NCBI RefSeq assembly: GCF_024298925.1
Contig: NZ_CP101283.1
Coordinates: 744,001 to 808,000, forward strand
Direction of reading: 5' to 3'
DNA length: 64,000 bases
Source: Phenylobacterium sp. LH3H17
GTDB taxonomy: Bacteria; Pseudomonadota; Alphaproteobacteria; Caulobacterales; Caulobacteraceae
The notes under the pieces were generated by a model that was not told the origin of the DNA, searched no databases, and saw nothing but the letters and a program-made list of their open reading frames with translations. Positions 46,458 to 54,811 of the stretch are shown piece by piece. Position numbers and translations under genes: made by a program. Every line of letters starts with the position of its first letter. Position 1 is the first letter of the stretch.

Positions 46458-47357
46458 ATGACCCGCCCCGCCGTCGGACTGCTCTACAATCCTGTGAGCC
46501 CGCTGCTGATCGCCCGGGCGCCGGGCCTGGTGGAATATCTGGGCGTCATGCCCGACCGGCTCTGGTACGACTTCGGTCCCAACGCGGAGGGCCGCCGCTT
46601 CCACCGCACCCTGGGCGCCATCGACGAGCTGCGTCGCTGCGCCGAGGGACGGCTGACGGCCGGGCACGGCATCGGCCTCTCCCTGCCCAGCGCCATGCCG
46701 CTGGATGAGCCCTTCGTCGACGCTGTGGCCGAGCTCGCCGCCGACATCGGGTTTTCCTGGTTCAGCGAGCACCTCAGCGTCTTCATCACCCCCAAGGGCG
46801 CCGTGCCCAACGCCCAGGCGGGCCTGGGCCTGCCCATCGCCTATGACGACGAGGTCTATGGGATCGTGGCCGGCAAGGCCGCGCGACTGCGCCAGGCCCT
46901 GGGCTGTCCCATCGCCCTGGAGAACGGCGCCTTCTTCACCCCGGTCCCCGACCCCGACATGAGCGAGCCGCAGTTCCTGAACCGGCTGCACGCCGAGGAC
47001 CGGTGTGAGACCCTCCTGGACCTGCACAACCTCTATGTGAACTGGCGCAACGGCGGCGAGACCCCCGAGGCCTATATCGCCCAGCTCGACCCGGCCGCGG
47101 TGATCGAGATCCACCTGGGCGGCGGGGATGATTTCGCAGGCTTCTACATGGACAGCCATTCCAGCCTGACGCCGGAGCCCGTCTGGGAGACCGCCTTCGC
47201 CCACGTGGCGGGCTTCCCCAACCTGCGGGCCATCACCTTCGAGTTCCAGGAGACCTATTACGAGGACCTGGCGGACGGCCTGATCCCGGAACTTGAGCGA
47301 ATGCATGAGCTCGCGGAGACCTGGGCCCCGTGCCGGAGGCTGGCCCATGCTGGCTGA
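46458..47357 (+). CDS. DUF692 multinuclear non-haem iron oxidase (MNIO), BufB/MbnB-like
   Basis: This 299-residue TIM-barrel protein is a DUF692 family member, related to MbnB, BufB, TglH and ChrH, which use a di- or tri-iron site to oxidise cysteine or other residues in peptides. Candidate metal ligands are His70 (GHGIGLSLPSA), Glu104 and His105 (FSEHLS), Glu155 and Asn156 (ALENGAFF), Asp188 and Asn191 (LLDLHNLYVN), His219 (IEIHLGG), Asp232 and His234 (MDSHSSLTPEPVW) and Glu262. Two departures from the common patterns are DLHN in place of DVNN and FEFQETYYED near the end. It starts 67 bases after the peptide gene and its last 11 bases overlap the next gene. Confidence 0.92.
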   Translation: MTRPAVGLLYNPVSPLLIARAPGLVEYLGVMPDRLWYDFGPNAEGRRFHRTLGAIDELRRCAEGRLTAGHGIGLSLPSAMPLDEPFVDAVAELAADIGFSWFSEHLSVFITPKGAVPNAQAGLGLPIAYDDEVYGIVAGKAARLRQALGCPIALENGAFFTPVPDPDMSEPQFLNRLHAEDRCETLLDLHNLYVNWRNGGETPEAYIAQLDPAAVIEIHLGGGDDFAGFYMDSHSSLTPEPVWETAFAHVAGFPNLRAITFEFQETYYEDLADGLIPELERMHELAETWAPCRRLAHAG

Positions 47358-47793
47358 TTTCCAGCAGGCGCTCGCCGACCTCACCGCCTCGCCGGAGCTG
47401 TGCATGGCGGTGAAGATCGACCCCTCGCTGCTGATGCGCCGCTACCAGCTCACCGCTTTGGAGGCCGGTCGACTGGAGGGGATCGTGCGCCATCCCGGAA
47501 TGGCCTGCTCCTGCATGGTCTACCGCGCCAACCGGCTGGCGCCCCTGGCGCTCAACACACCGCGGCTGTGCAAGGCGCTCGGCCCCGACCTGCGGGCAGT
47601 GGCTTCCGACTACTGGGCCGACCATCCGCAGTCCAACGTGCATTTCTACGTGGAGGCCGATCGCTTCTGCCGCTTCGTCCGCCGCGAGATCGAGCGGGGC
47701 CGGACGCTCGCGCCGGAGGTCGGTTCGGCCCTGGAGATCGAGAGCGCCCAGGTGGCGGCGGCCCTGAGCGAGAGCCATACCGAAGCGGCCTGA
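47347..47793 (+). CDS. Small MNIO partner protein (DUF2063/MbnC-like), inferred
   Basis: This 148-residue protein starts inside the end of the oxidase gene (11-base overlap), so the two are translationally coupled. MLADFQQALADLTASPEL and MVYRANRLAPLALNTPRLCKALGPDLRAVASDYWADHPQ resemble the N-terminal domain of DUF2063 proteins (BufC, GigA/HvfC) and other RRE-like partners that present the peptide to the oxidase. It is shorter than BufC (about 250 residues). A CSC motif (Cys54, Cys56) in GMACSCMVYR is notable because the candidate substrate also has a CxC. The family call is a pattern match by eye. It is convergent with the PilZ gene. Confidence 0.75.
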   Translation: MLADFQQALADLTASPELCMAVKIDPSLLMRRYQLTALEAGRLEGIVRHPGMACSCMVYRANRLAPLALNTPRLCKALGPDLRAVASDYWADHPQSNVHFYVEADRFCRFVRREIERGRTLAPEVGSALEIESAQVAAALSESHTEAA

Positions 47794-47800
47794 ACCGGGG

Positions 47801-48208
47801 CTAGGTCAGGGCGCGCGCCCAGGCCTTCTTCAGCTCGGCGGCGGCGCCTGCCTGGGGCTCGTGCAGGTCGTGGCGGCGCAGCGAGCGGGCGCCGACGAAC
47901 GACCCTCCGCGCCACGCGACCAGGGCCTCGTGGCCGATGCCGCCCAGGATGTCGACCATCAGGAAGTCGTCGGGAACGGTCGCTCCGGCCTCGCCGAGAT
48001 CGATGCGGAAGCCCTCGAGGGACCGGTCGACAATGGTGCAGGAGACCAGTTCGCCGCCGGCCAGCAGCAGGAAGGCCGGCAGGCTGACGCTCTCGCGCGG
48101 ACTGACGCGGCGATCCCCGGCGCGCGAGATCGACCGTCGCTCCAGTTCGCTGGCGTTATCGAGAACGAAATTCCGCACGCGGCTCTCCAAGTCGACGTAG
48201 TTAAGCAC
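47801..48208 (-). CDS. PilZ-domain protein
   Basis: This protein of about 135 residues has a PilZ-like core: SISRAGDRRVSPRESVSLPAFLLLAGGELVSCTIVDRSLEGFRIDL is the RxxxR ... D/NxSxxG pattern (RRVSPR and DRSLEG), followed by VDILGGIGHEALVAWRGGSFVGARS. PilZ domains bind cyclic di-GMP and often control motility or exopolysaccharide. Here the first arginine motif looks like RRVSPR and the second DRSLEGFRI, so binding is plausible. I placed the start at a GTG with AAGGG just upstream; a TTG at 48223 would add five residues. It is convergent with the MNIO partner gene, separated by seven bases. Confidence 0.75.
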   Translation of the reverse strand: MLNYVDLESRVRNFVLDNASELERRSISRAGDRRVSPRESVSLPAFLLLAGGELVSCTIVDRSLEGFRIDLGEAGATVPDDFLMVDILGGIGHEALVAWRGGSFVGARSLRRHDLHEPQAGAAAELKKAWARALT

Positions 48209-48385
48209 GTAGCCCTTACCCAAAGGTGTCAGAGCGTCGCCTTTCCGGCGTCGGCGGGCCGATCGTCGCGGCGCCCGAAGCCTTAATCCATATTACCGCG
48301 AATTATGTTTGCCGGCGGTCGCCGAGGCGACAGAAGGAAGCGGTCGGCCGGGTGATGGAACCCTCGCCACGCTGGAGCCTGCCTG

Positions 48386-50230
48386 GTGATCGTGTTCGCC
48401 GCCGCCGCATCGTTGCTCGCGGGCGCCCCGGAACTGCCGCGCCTGCCGGAGATCCGGCGCGATCCGCAGGTCACCTATGTCGACCGGTCCGGCGCCATGC
48501 TGGGCGTGCGCGGCGGGCGTTACGGCCCTCCCGTAGACCTGGCGAAGCTGCCGCCGCACGTGCCGGCCGCCTTCATCGCCATCGAGGACCGCCGGTTCTA
48601 CGAGCACACCGGCTTCGATCCGATCGGCATCGGCCGGGCGATCATCGCCGGCGTCAACGAGGGGCGCGCGACCCAAGGCGCCTCGACCATCACCCAGCAG
48701 CTGGCGCGCAACCTGTTCCTGACCTCCGACCGCACGGTCGAGCGCAAGGCGATGGAACTGCTCTACGCCGTTCAGTTGGAGCGCACCTACTCGAAGCGCC
48801 AGATCCTCGCCCTCTATCTGAGCCGGGTCTATTTCGGGTCCGGCGCCTATGGGCTGGAGGCGGCGTCGCAGCGCTATTTCAACAAGCCGGCCGCGCGCCT
48901 GACCATCCAGGAAGCGGCGACCCTGGCGGGGGTGCTGAAGTCGCCAACCAACTACAACCCGGCGGAACAGCCGCAGCGGTCGGCCCAGCGTGCAGCCCTG
49001 GTGCTGAACGCCATGGTCGAGATCGGGGCCATCACGCTCGCCCAGCGCGCCAAGGCGAGCGCCCGGCCATTGAGGGTCGCCCCGTCGGCGTCCACCGCCT
49101 CGGCCCAGTACTTCATCGACTGGCTGGACGGCCAGCGTCGCCAGCTGGTGGGCCAGCCGAAGCAGGACGTGGTGGTGGAGACCACCCTCGACCTAGGCCT
49201 GGAGAGCGTCGCCGCGGCGACCACCAGCTCCGTCCTGGCGCGCCATCAGGCCCAGCAGGTGTCGCAGGCCGCGCTCGTCGCGTTGGACGGACAGGGCCGG
49301 GTGCGGGTCATGGTCGGCGGCGTCGACTACGCCAAGGGCCCGTTCAATCGGGCGGTGACCGCAAAGCGGCAGGCCGGCTCGGCCTGGAAGCCGTTCGTCT
49401 ATCTGGCCGCTCTGGAGGCCGGCCGGGTTCCCGAAATGCCCGTGGTGGACGAGCCCGTGACCATCGGGAGTTGGTCGCCGAGCAACTACAACGAGGGATA
49501 TCTGGGGCCGATCACCCTGCAGGTGGCGCTGGCCCAGTCGATCAACACCGTGGCGGCCCGACTGGCCGACGAGGTGGGCCGCCCCACCGTGGCGGCGGCG
49601 GCGCACCGGGTTGGCATCGTCTCGACGATCAACACCGACCCGGCCATGGCGCTGGGCACCACCCTGGTGTCGCCGCTGGAGATGGCCCAGGCCTATGCGA
49701 CCTTCTCGAACGGGGGCAATCGGGTGACCGCCTATGGTATCGAGCGCATCCGCACGACCGGCGGGGCCATGCTCTACCAACGCAAGGCCATGCCGCCGCA
49801 GCCGGTGGTGGCCAATCCGCCGCTCAGCGACCTGAACCTGATGCTGCGCACCGTGATCACCTCCGGCACGGGAACCAGGGCCGCGATCCCGGGCTACGAC
49901 CTGGCCGGCAAGACCGGCACCACGTCCGACTATAGGGACGCCTGGTTCGCCGGCTATACGGGCGGCTTCACCACCGTGGTCTGGATGGGCCGGGACGACG
50001 GGGCGCCCATGGGCCGGGTCACCGGCGGCGGGGCGCCGGCGGAGCTCTGGCGCGGCTTCATGAGCGTTGCACTGAAACGGGTCCCGAAGCAGCCGATCCC
50101 AGTCGGCCCGCCGCGGGCCGCGCCGCTTCCGCCGCCGGTCGCTGATCCGATCGACGCCTTGATCCCGGCTCCCGCCCCGATCCAGACGCCGCCCCAGCCG
50201 GAGCAGGACCCACCCTTCGGCGACCGCTGA
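48386..50230 (+). CDS. Class A penicillin-binding protein (bifunctional transglycosylase/transpeptidase)
   Basis: This 614-residue protein has a GT51 transglycosylase domain (AAFIAIEDRRFYEHTGFDPIG, GASTITQQLARNLFLT, ALYLSRVYFGSGAYGLEAASQRYF) and a transpeptidase domain with the nucleophile in QAGSAWKPFVYLAAL (SxxK), the SIN motif in ALAQSINTVAA and KTGTTSDYRDAWFAGY. It polymerises and cross-links peptidoglycan. The N-terminus is short: from the GTG at 48386 only a brief hydrophobic stretch (MIVFAAAASLLAG) precedes the enzyme, and an in-frame stop lies just upstream, so no normal cytoplasmic tail is encoded. The C-terminus is proline-rich (about 50 residues). It lies alone between PilZ and arylsulfatase genes. 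Confidence 0.9.
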   Translation: MIVFAAAASLLAGAPELPRLPEIRRDPQVTYVDRSGAMLGVRGGRYGPPVDLAKLPPHVPAAFIAIEDRRFYEHTGFDPIGIGRAIIAGVNEGRATQGASTITQQLARNLFLTSDRTVERKAMELLYAVQLERTYSKRQILALYLSRVYFGSGAYGLEAASQRYFNKPAARLTIQEAATLAGVLKSPTNYNPAEQPQRSAQRAALVLNAMVEIGAITLAQRAKASARPLRVAPSASTASAQYFIDWLDGQRRQLVGQPKQDVVVETTLDLGLESVAAATTSSVLARHQAQQVSQAALVALDGQGRVRVMVGGVDYAKGPFNRAVTAKRQAGSAWKPFVYLAALEAGRVPEMPVVDEPVTIGSWSPSNYNEGYLGPITLQVALAQSINTVAARLADEVGRPTVAAAAHRVGIVSTINTDPAMALGTTLVSPLEMAQAYATFSNGGNRVTAYGIERIRTTGGAMLYQRKAMPPQPVVANPPLSDLNLMLRTVITSGTGTRAAIPGYDLAGKTGTTSDYRDAWFAGYTGGFTTVVWMGRDDGAPMGRVTGGGAPAELWRGFMSVALKRVPKQPIPVGPPRAAPLPPPVADPIDALIPAPAPIQTPPQPEQDPPFGDR

Positions 50231-50240
50231 ACCGGGCGGC

Positions 50241-52505
50241 CTACTGCCGGGTCATCTCCGCCCGCACCTGGGCCTTGACCTCGCCCCTGGGCATGTCCTG
50301 CGGGATCTCGAACGCCACCCTGGCGATCTGGCCGGGATAGGTGAAGGGCGCGACATAGTCGTCGGTGACCGGCGAGAGGCTGCGGCCCAGGTCCATGCCG
50401 ATGGTGGAGATCATGTAGAGCAGGCGTCGGACCTTGCCGGTCGCCTCCACCTTGCCGTCGACGCTGAGAACGATGTCGCCACCACCCTCGGCGTTGCGGG
50501 TGACGGAGAGCACGATCTCATGCGGGCCGGGCGCCAGGGGCGATTCGGCCGCGACCCGGCTGTGGTGGTGGAAGTCGTTGTAGTCGAAGACCAGCCGGCC
50601 GTTCTTGACGAGGAGCGCGAAGCCGCTGTTGAGCGTGCCTCGGGCGATCAGGGCGCCGTCGCCGTGGCCTTTCGGATGGTCGATGGTGACGCTGGTGGTC
50701 CAGCCTCGGGCCACCGGCGGGCAGGCTTCGCTGACCAGGTGCGAGACTGGCGGATAATAGACGAATCGGCGGCGCGAGGAGGGCAGTCCCGGCCGCATGG
50801 ATGCGCGGAACAGGGCCATGGCGCTGCGGTCGTCAAGCGGCAGGACACCGTGGGTTTCGGCCTCCGCCCACCAGAGGTCGACCAGCTCCTTGAGCTTTTC
50901 CGGGTGGGTCGCGGCCAGGTCCTCATACTCCGAGAAGTCCTGCGCCAGGTGGTAGAGCTCCCACCGGTCGTCGTCGAAGGGCTTGCCCTGGTCGTGGTGG
51001 GTGACCGCCTTCCAGCCGTCCTTCCAGATCCCGCGGTGGCCCAGCATCTCGAAATACTGCGGCCCACGGTCGAGCTTTGCTGCGGGGTCGGCGAAGGTCG
51101 GCGCCAGGCTGATCCCGTGGACCGGCATCTGCGGCACGCCGGCCACCACGGCGGGGGTCTCGAGTCCCAGGGCGTCGAGGATGGTCGGGGCGATGTCGAT
51201 GACGTGGCAGAACTGGTCGCGGGTCTCGCCGCCGGCCTTCACGCGGTTCGGCCAGTGGATGACCAGCGGGTCGCGGACCCCGCCGCCGTGGGTGTTCTGC
51301 TTGTACCACTTCAGCGGGGTGTTGCCGGCCTGGGCCCAACCCCAGGGGATGTTGCAGTGGCTGTTGGGGCCACCGATGTCGTCCAGGCGCAGGACCGCCT
51401 CGTCGACGCTCTCGCGGATGCCGTTGAACCACTTCATTTCGTCGAGCACGCCCGTGGCGCCGCCCTCCTGGCTCGCGCCGTTATCGGACATGACGATGAA
51501 GAGCGTGTCGTCGAACTGGTCGATGGACTTCAGGAAGGCGACCAGCCGGCCGATCTGGTCGTCGGTGTGCTCCAACATGGCGGCGAAGGCTTCCTGCAGG
51601 CGGGCGGCGAAGCGCTGCTCGTTGACCGAAAGCTCCGCCCACGGACGGACGCCGGGATTGTGCGGCGCCAGCCTGGTGTCAGGCGGGATGATTCCCAGTT
51701 CCTTCTGGCGCGCGAACCACTCCTCGCGCGCCACGTCCCAGCCGGCGTCGAACTTGCCACGCCACTTGTCGAGATAGGCCTGCGGAGCCTGATGAGGCGA
51801 GTGCATGGCCCCGAAGGCCAGGTAGAGGAAGAACGGCTTCTCCGGCACCAGGGAGACCTGATCGCGGATCATGCCGGCCGAGCGGTCCACGATGTCCTCG
51901 GAGACGTGGTAGCCGTCTTCCGGACCGCCGGGCGCGTCGATGAAGTGGTTGTCGTGGGTCAGTTCTGGGAAGAACTGGTCGGTCTCACCCTGCAGGAAGC
52001 CGTAATAGCGGTCGAAGCCCTTCTGCAGCGGCCAGTTGGCGTAGGGGCCCGCCGCCGAGCACTCCGCCATCGGGGCCAGATGCCACTTGCCCGTGGCGTA
52101 GGTCCCATAGCCGTTGTCGCGCAGGATCTCGGCCAGGGTGGCGGCCGAACGCGGGACGGCGCCGCGCATGTTCGGAAACCCGGTGTCGAAGTTGGAGATC
52201 GCCCGCATGCCGACCGCGTGGTGGTTGCGGCCGGTGAGCAGGCACGCCCGGGTCGGCGAGCAGAGGGCGGTGGTGTGGAAGCCCGTGAAGCGCAGCCCGC
52301 CAGCGGCGAGCGCGTCGATGTTCGGCGTGGCCAGGGTCGAGCCGTAGCAGCCGAAGTGGGAGAAGCCAGTGTCATCCAGCACCACCAGCACCACATTGGG
52401 CGAGCCCGGCTTGATCCTGGATGCTGGCCACCAGGGCTGGGACTCCGGAATGGTGCGTCCGATGACGCCCTGGAAGTCTTCTCCGGACGGGGTCTTCTTG
52501 GTCAT
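50241..52505 (-). CDS. Arylsulfatase (formylglycine-dependent)
   Basis: This 754-residue sulfatase has the alkaline-phosphatase-like fold. The activating motif Cys82-Ser-Pro-Thr-Arg in TTALCSPTRACLLTGR is the substrate for formylglycine conversion; metal ligands include Asp44/Asp45 in VVLDDTGFSHFG and the SDNGASQEGG segment. ATGKWHL and NTHGGGVRDPLVIHWP are further family blocks. The C-terminal 200 residues form a beta-rich domain. The length and C-terminal domain resemble the PAS-type AtsA family. No signal peptide is visible, so it may be cytoplasmic. No formylglycine-generating enzyme is in the window. It shares an operon with the TetR gene (four-base overlap). Confidence 0.92.
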   Translation of the reverse strand: MTKKTPSGEDFQGVIGRTIPESQPWWPASRIKPGSPNVVLVVLDDTGFSHFGCYGSTLATPNIDALAAGGLRFTGFHTTALCSPTRACLLTGRNHHAVGMRAISNFDTGFPNMRGAVPRSAATLAEILRDNGYGTYATGKWHLAPMAECSAAGPYANWPLQKGFDRYYGFLQGETDQFFPELTHDNHFIDAPGGPEDGYHVSEDIVDRSAGMIRDQVSLVPEKPFFLYLAFGAMHSPHQAPQAYLDKWRGKFDAGWDVAREEWFARQKELGIIPPDTRLAPHNPGVRPWAELSVNEQRFAARLQEAFAAMLEHTDDQIGRLVAFLKSIDQFDDTLFIVMSDNGASQEGGATGVLDEMKWFNGIRESVDEAVLRLDDIGGPNSHCNIPWGWAQAGNTPLKWYKQNTHGGGVRDPLVIHWPNRVKAGGETRDQFCHVIDIAPTILDALGLETPAVVAGVPQMPVHGISLAPTFADPAAKLDRGPQYFEMLGHRGIWKDGWKAVTHHDQGKPFDDDRWELYHLAQDFSEYEDLAATHPEKLKELVDLWWAEAETHGVLPLDDRSAMALFRASMRPGLPSSRRRFVYYPPVSHLVSEACPPVARGWTTSVTIDHPKGHGDGALIARGTLNSGFALLVKNGRLVFDYNDFHHHSRVAAESPLAPGPHEIVLSVTRNAEGGGDIVLSVDGKVEATGKVRRLLYMISTIGMDLGRSLSPVTDDYVAPFTYPGQIARVAFEIPQDMPRGEVKAQVRAEMTRQ

Positions 52506-53164
52506 GGGGTGATCTCCGGGGTCGGATCGGGCGCCAGCAGGCCGGCGGTCCCGTAGGCGGCGAGGTGTTCGATGAGCGCAGCCATGGCCGCGGGGGTCTG
52601 CCGGGCTTTCGGCGTGTCCCGCGCCCAGCGGGCCATGGCGAAGACGATGCTGTCGGTCAGCCAGGTCAGGCGCTGGTCCAGCAAGGCGGGGGGCAGGTGC
52701 GGCGCGGCCTTGGCCAACCGCCTTTTGCCGCGGCGGACGCCCGACAGCAGGGCATTATCGAGCCCGCGTTCGCCAAGCAGCTGCGGGTGGAAGGTCACCT
52801 GGGCCAGGATGCTGAGATAGTCGCCGCCCCAGGGCGCTTCGATCACGGCCAGGCCAAGCGGCGCGCTGATCGCTCGCACGACATCCAGCGGCGCCGCGTC
52901 CGGCTGCAAGGCGTCGATCAGGGCCTCACGCCGGGCGTTGATGGACGCCAGCCGCCGGTTCATCACCGCAGCCAGGACGCCGGCGCGTGAGCCGAAATGG
53001 TAGTGCACCGCCGAGCGGTTCTTCTGGCCGGACTGCGCGACGATGTGCGTGAGCGCGACCTGAGCGACTCCGCGCTCGGCGAACAGCTGCTCGGCCACCG
53101 ACAGCAACTGGTCGACCGTGCCCTCGGTGACCCCTTCGACACGTGCGGTTCCGATGGCGGGCAT
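52502..53164 (-). CDS. TetR-family regulator of the arylsulfatase
   Basis: This 220-residue protein has an N-terminal TetR helix-turn-helix (QLLSVAEQLFAERGVAQVALTHIVAQSG, NRSAVHYHFGSRAGVLAAVM) and a helical ligand-binding C-terminal domain. It is the first gene of a two-gene operon with the arylsulfatase, overlapping it by four bases. A perfect palindrome lies 17 bases upstream of its start (53181-53195), suggesting autoregulation of the whole operon. The effector is probably a sulfated compound or its product, but this is inferred from the operon only. Confidence 0.9.
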   Translation of the reverse strand: MPAIGTARVEGVTEGTVDQLLSVAEQLFAERGVAQVALTHIVAQSGQKNRSAVHYHFGSRAGVLAAVMNRRLASINARREALIDALQPDAAPLDVVRAISAPLGLAVIEAPWGGDYLSILAQVTFHPQLLGERGLDNALLSGVRRGKRRLAKAAPHLPPALLDQRLTWLTDSIVFAMARWARDTPKARQTPAAMAALIEHLAAYGTAGLLAPDPTPEITP

Positions 53165-53180
53165 TCTGCCGTTCCCGATT

Positions 53181-53195
53181 TAATACGATGTATTA
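53181..53195. promoter_or_regulatory. TetR operator: TAATAC-GAT-GTATTA
   Basis: This is a perfect six-base inverted repeat with a three-base spacer, 17 bases before the start codon of the TetR gene and in an AT-rich island in otherwise GC-rich DNA. Size and location fit an operator for the TetR/arylsulfatase operon. Confidence 0.65.
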
Positions 53196-53239
53196 CGCGG
53201 GGCGAGGCGGGAGTCAATCCGGGCTCGGGAGGGCGGGGT

Positions 53240-54676
53240 CTAGGAGCGGGAGCTGTCGCGATTGGGCGTGGTGAGCGAGAAAGGCACGATCGAGCGCTCC
53301 GACCGCGAGACGGTGAAGCCCCGGTCCACGGGTGGGAAGGCGCGCTGCTGGCAGTCGTCGCGCTCGCAGATGCGGCAGCTTACGCCGATCCGCTCGGGCG
53401 GGCCCTTCAGGTCGACCCCGTCGGAATAGACCAGGGCGTCGGCGTATTGCACCTCGCAGCCGAGGCCGAGCGCATAGCGGCGGTCGGGGGTCCCGTGGGC
53501 GCCGGAGCGCTTGAGGATCCCCCAGGCCAGGCAGAGATAGCGGGCCCCATCCGGCATCTCGGCCACCTGGGTCAGGATGCGCCCGTCGCGGCCGAAGGCC
53601 TCGTGCACATTCCACAGGGGACAGGCGCCGCTGAAGCGGGCGAACTGGAAGCGGGTGGCGCTGTGGCGCTTGGTGATGTTCCCGGCCGGGTCGACGCGCA
53701 CGAAATAGAACGGCACGCCGCGCGCGCCTGGCCGCTGCAGGGTGCTCAGCCGATGGCAGGTCTGCTCGAAGCTGGTCTGGAAGCGCAGCGACAGCAGGTC
53801 GATGTCGTGGCGCAGGTCCTGGGCCGCATGGCGGAAGGTCTCGTAGGGCAGCAGCAGGGCGCCGGCGGCGTAGTTGGTCAGGCTGATCCGGCAGATCTCC
53901 ACGGCCGAGGGGCTGCGCAGCTCCGAGACCGCCAACTCCGCCTCGATCAGTTCGCCGAGCTCCACGGCGACGATGTGGCAGGCCATCTGGAATGAGCGGG
54001 TCTCCGCCGGTTGGGCGGCGTTGAGCAGCAGTTCGCGTGTCCCGGCGTCGAAGCGGCGCATGAGGTCGCCAGCGGCGCTCCGGCGCACCCGCACCTTCAG
54101 GCGGTCGCGGAGATAGGTCTCCAGCGCGGTCTCCAGCGGCACGTCGGGGCTGAAGCCGCAGCGGCCGTGCAGGGCCTCGGCGGCCAGGTCCAGGGCGTGG
54201 ATGTAGTTGTTCTTGTAGTGGAAGAAGTCGCGGACTGCCTCATAGGGCAACAGGGCGCTGGCCGCGACGGTCTCGTCGAGCGCGATGGCCTCGTCGGTGG
54301 CGTTGAGGCGCTCGCCGGCCCGGCGGTGGGCCCGGTGCAGGTCGAGATAGTGGCGGGCGAAGTTGGGGGCGTTGGTCACCACATGCTTCAACTCGGCCAG
54401 GGAGGGGGCAGGCGCCTCGTCAGTCCATTCCGCGGTGGCTTCGCGCAGGTCGGCGATCAGCCGCTGGTCGTCGTCGGCGTCGAGGGATTGAGCGTCCACA
54501 TCGAACACGCGCATCATGGCGATCAACACCCTGGCCGTGACCGGCCGCTGGTTGGCTTCGATCTGGGAGAGGTAGCTGATCGAGACGCCAAGCCTTGTGG
54601 CGCAGGGCTCCAGCTTCCATCCGCGTGCCTCGCGCAGGCGGCGGACCTTGGGGCCGACAAAGAGTTTCTGTTGCAT
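53240..54676 (-). CDS. XRE-family ScfR-type regulator of short-chain acyl-CoA metabolism
   Basis: This protein of about 478 residues has an N-terminal XRE helix-turn-helix (KVRRLREARGWKLEPCATRLGVSISYLSQIEANQRP), a long helical middle region containing the IrrE-like domain (SLRFQTSFEQTCHRLSTLQRPGARGVPFYFVRVDPAGN) and a C-terminal domain ending in VSCRICERDDCQQRAFPPVDRG. This is the layout of the ScfR group (RamB, PccR, MccR, AceR), which sense short-chain acyl-CoA such as propionyl-CoA or acetyl-CoA. It is divergent from pccB with 135 bases between them, so control of propionyl-CoA carboxylase is likely. I used the ATG at 54676; a TTG two codons earlier is possible. Confidence 0.88.
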   Translation of the reverse strand: MQQKLFVGPKVRRLREARGWKLEPCATRLGVSISYLSQIEANQRPVTARVLIAMMRVFDVDAQSLDADDDQRLIADLREATAEWTDEAPAPSLAELKHVVTNAPNFARHYLDLHRAHRRAGERLNATDEAIALDETVAASALLPYEAVRDFFHYKNNYIHALDLAAEALHGRCGFSPDVPLETALETYLRDRLKVRVRRSAAGDLMRRFDAGTRELLLNAAQPAETRSFQMACHIVAVELGELIEAELAVSELRSPSAVEICRISLTNYAAGALLLPYETFRHAAQDLRHDIDLLSLRFQTSFEQTCHRLSTLQRPGARGVPFYFVRVDPAGNITKRHSATRFQFARFSGACPLWNVHEAFGRDGRILTQVAEMPDGARYLCLAWGILKRSGAHGTPDRRYALGLGCEVQYADALVYSDGVDLKGPPERIGVSCRICERDDCQQRAFPPVDRGFTVSRSERSIVPFSLTTPNRDSSRS

Positions 54677-54690
54677 TCGCAAGTTCGCAG
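54676..54690. promoter_or_regulatory. Direct repeat at the ScfR-type regulator start
   Basis: TTCGCAAG followed directly by TTCGCAG is a near-perfect direct repeat covering the regulator's start codon. Regulators of the RamB/PccR group bind repeats related to TTTGCAAA, so this is a candidate binding site, though the match is loose. Confidence 0.35.
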
Positions 54691-54811
54691 TTTGTATTTT
54701 TGTGAAGCGCGGTTTTTACAATAGCGCCTCTATTCACGTGACGTCACCTGCCGAGGCGCCTATCGCGGCGATGCGCTCCATTTTCGGGACGCTTCAACCC
54801 GGGTCATCGCC

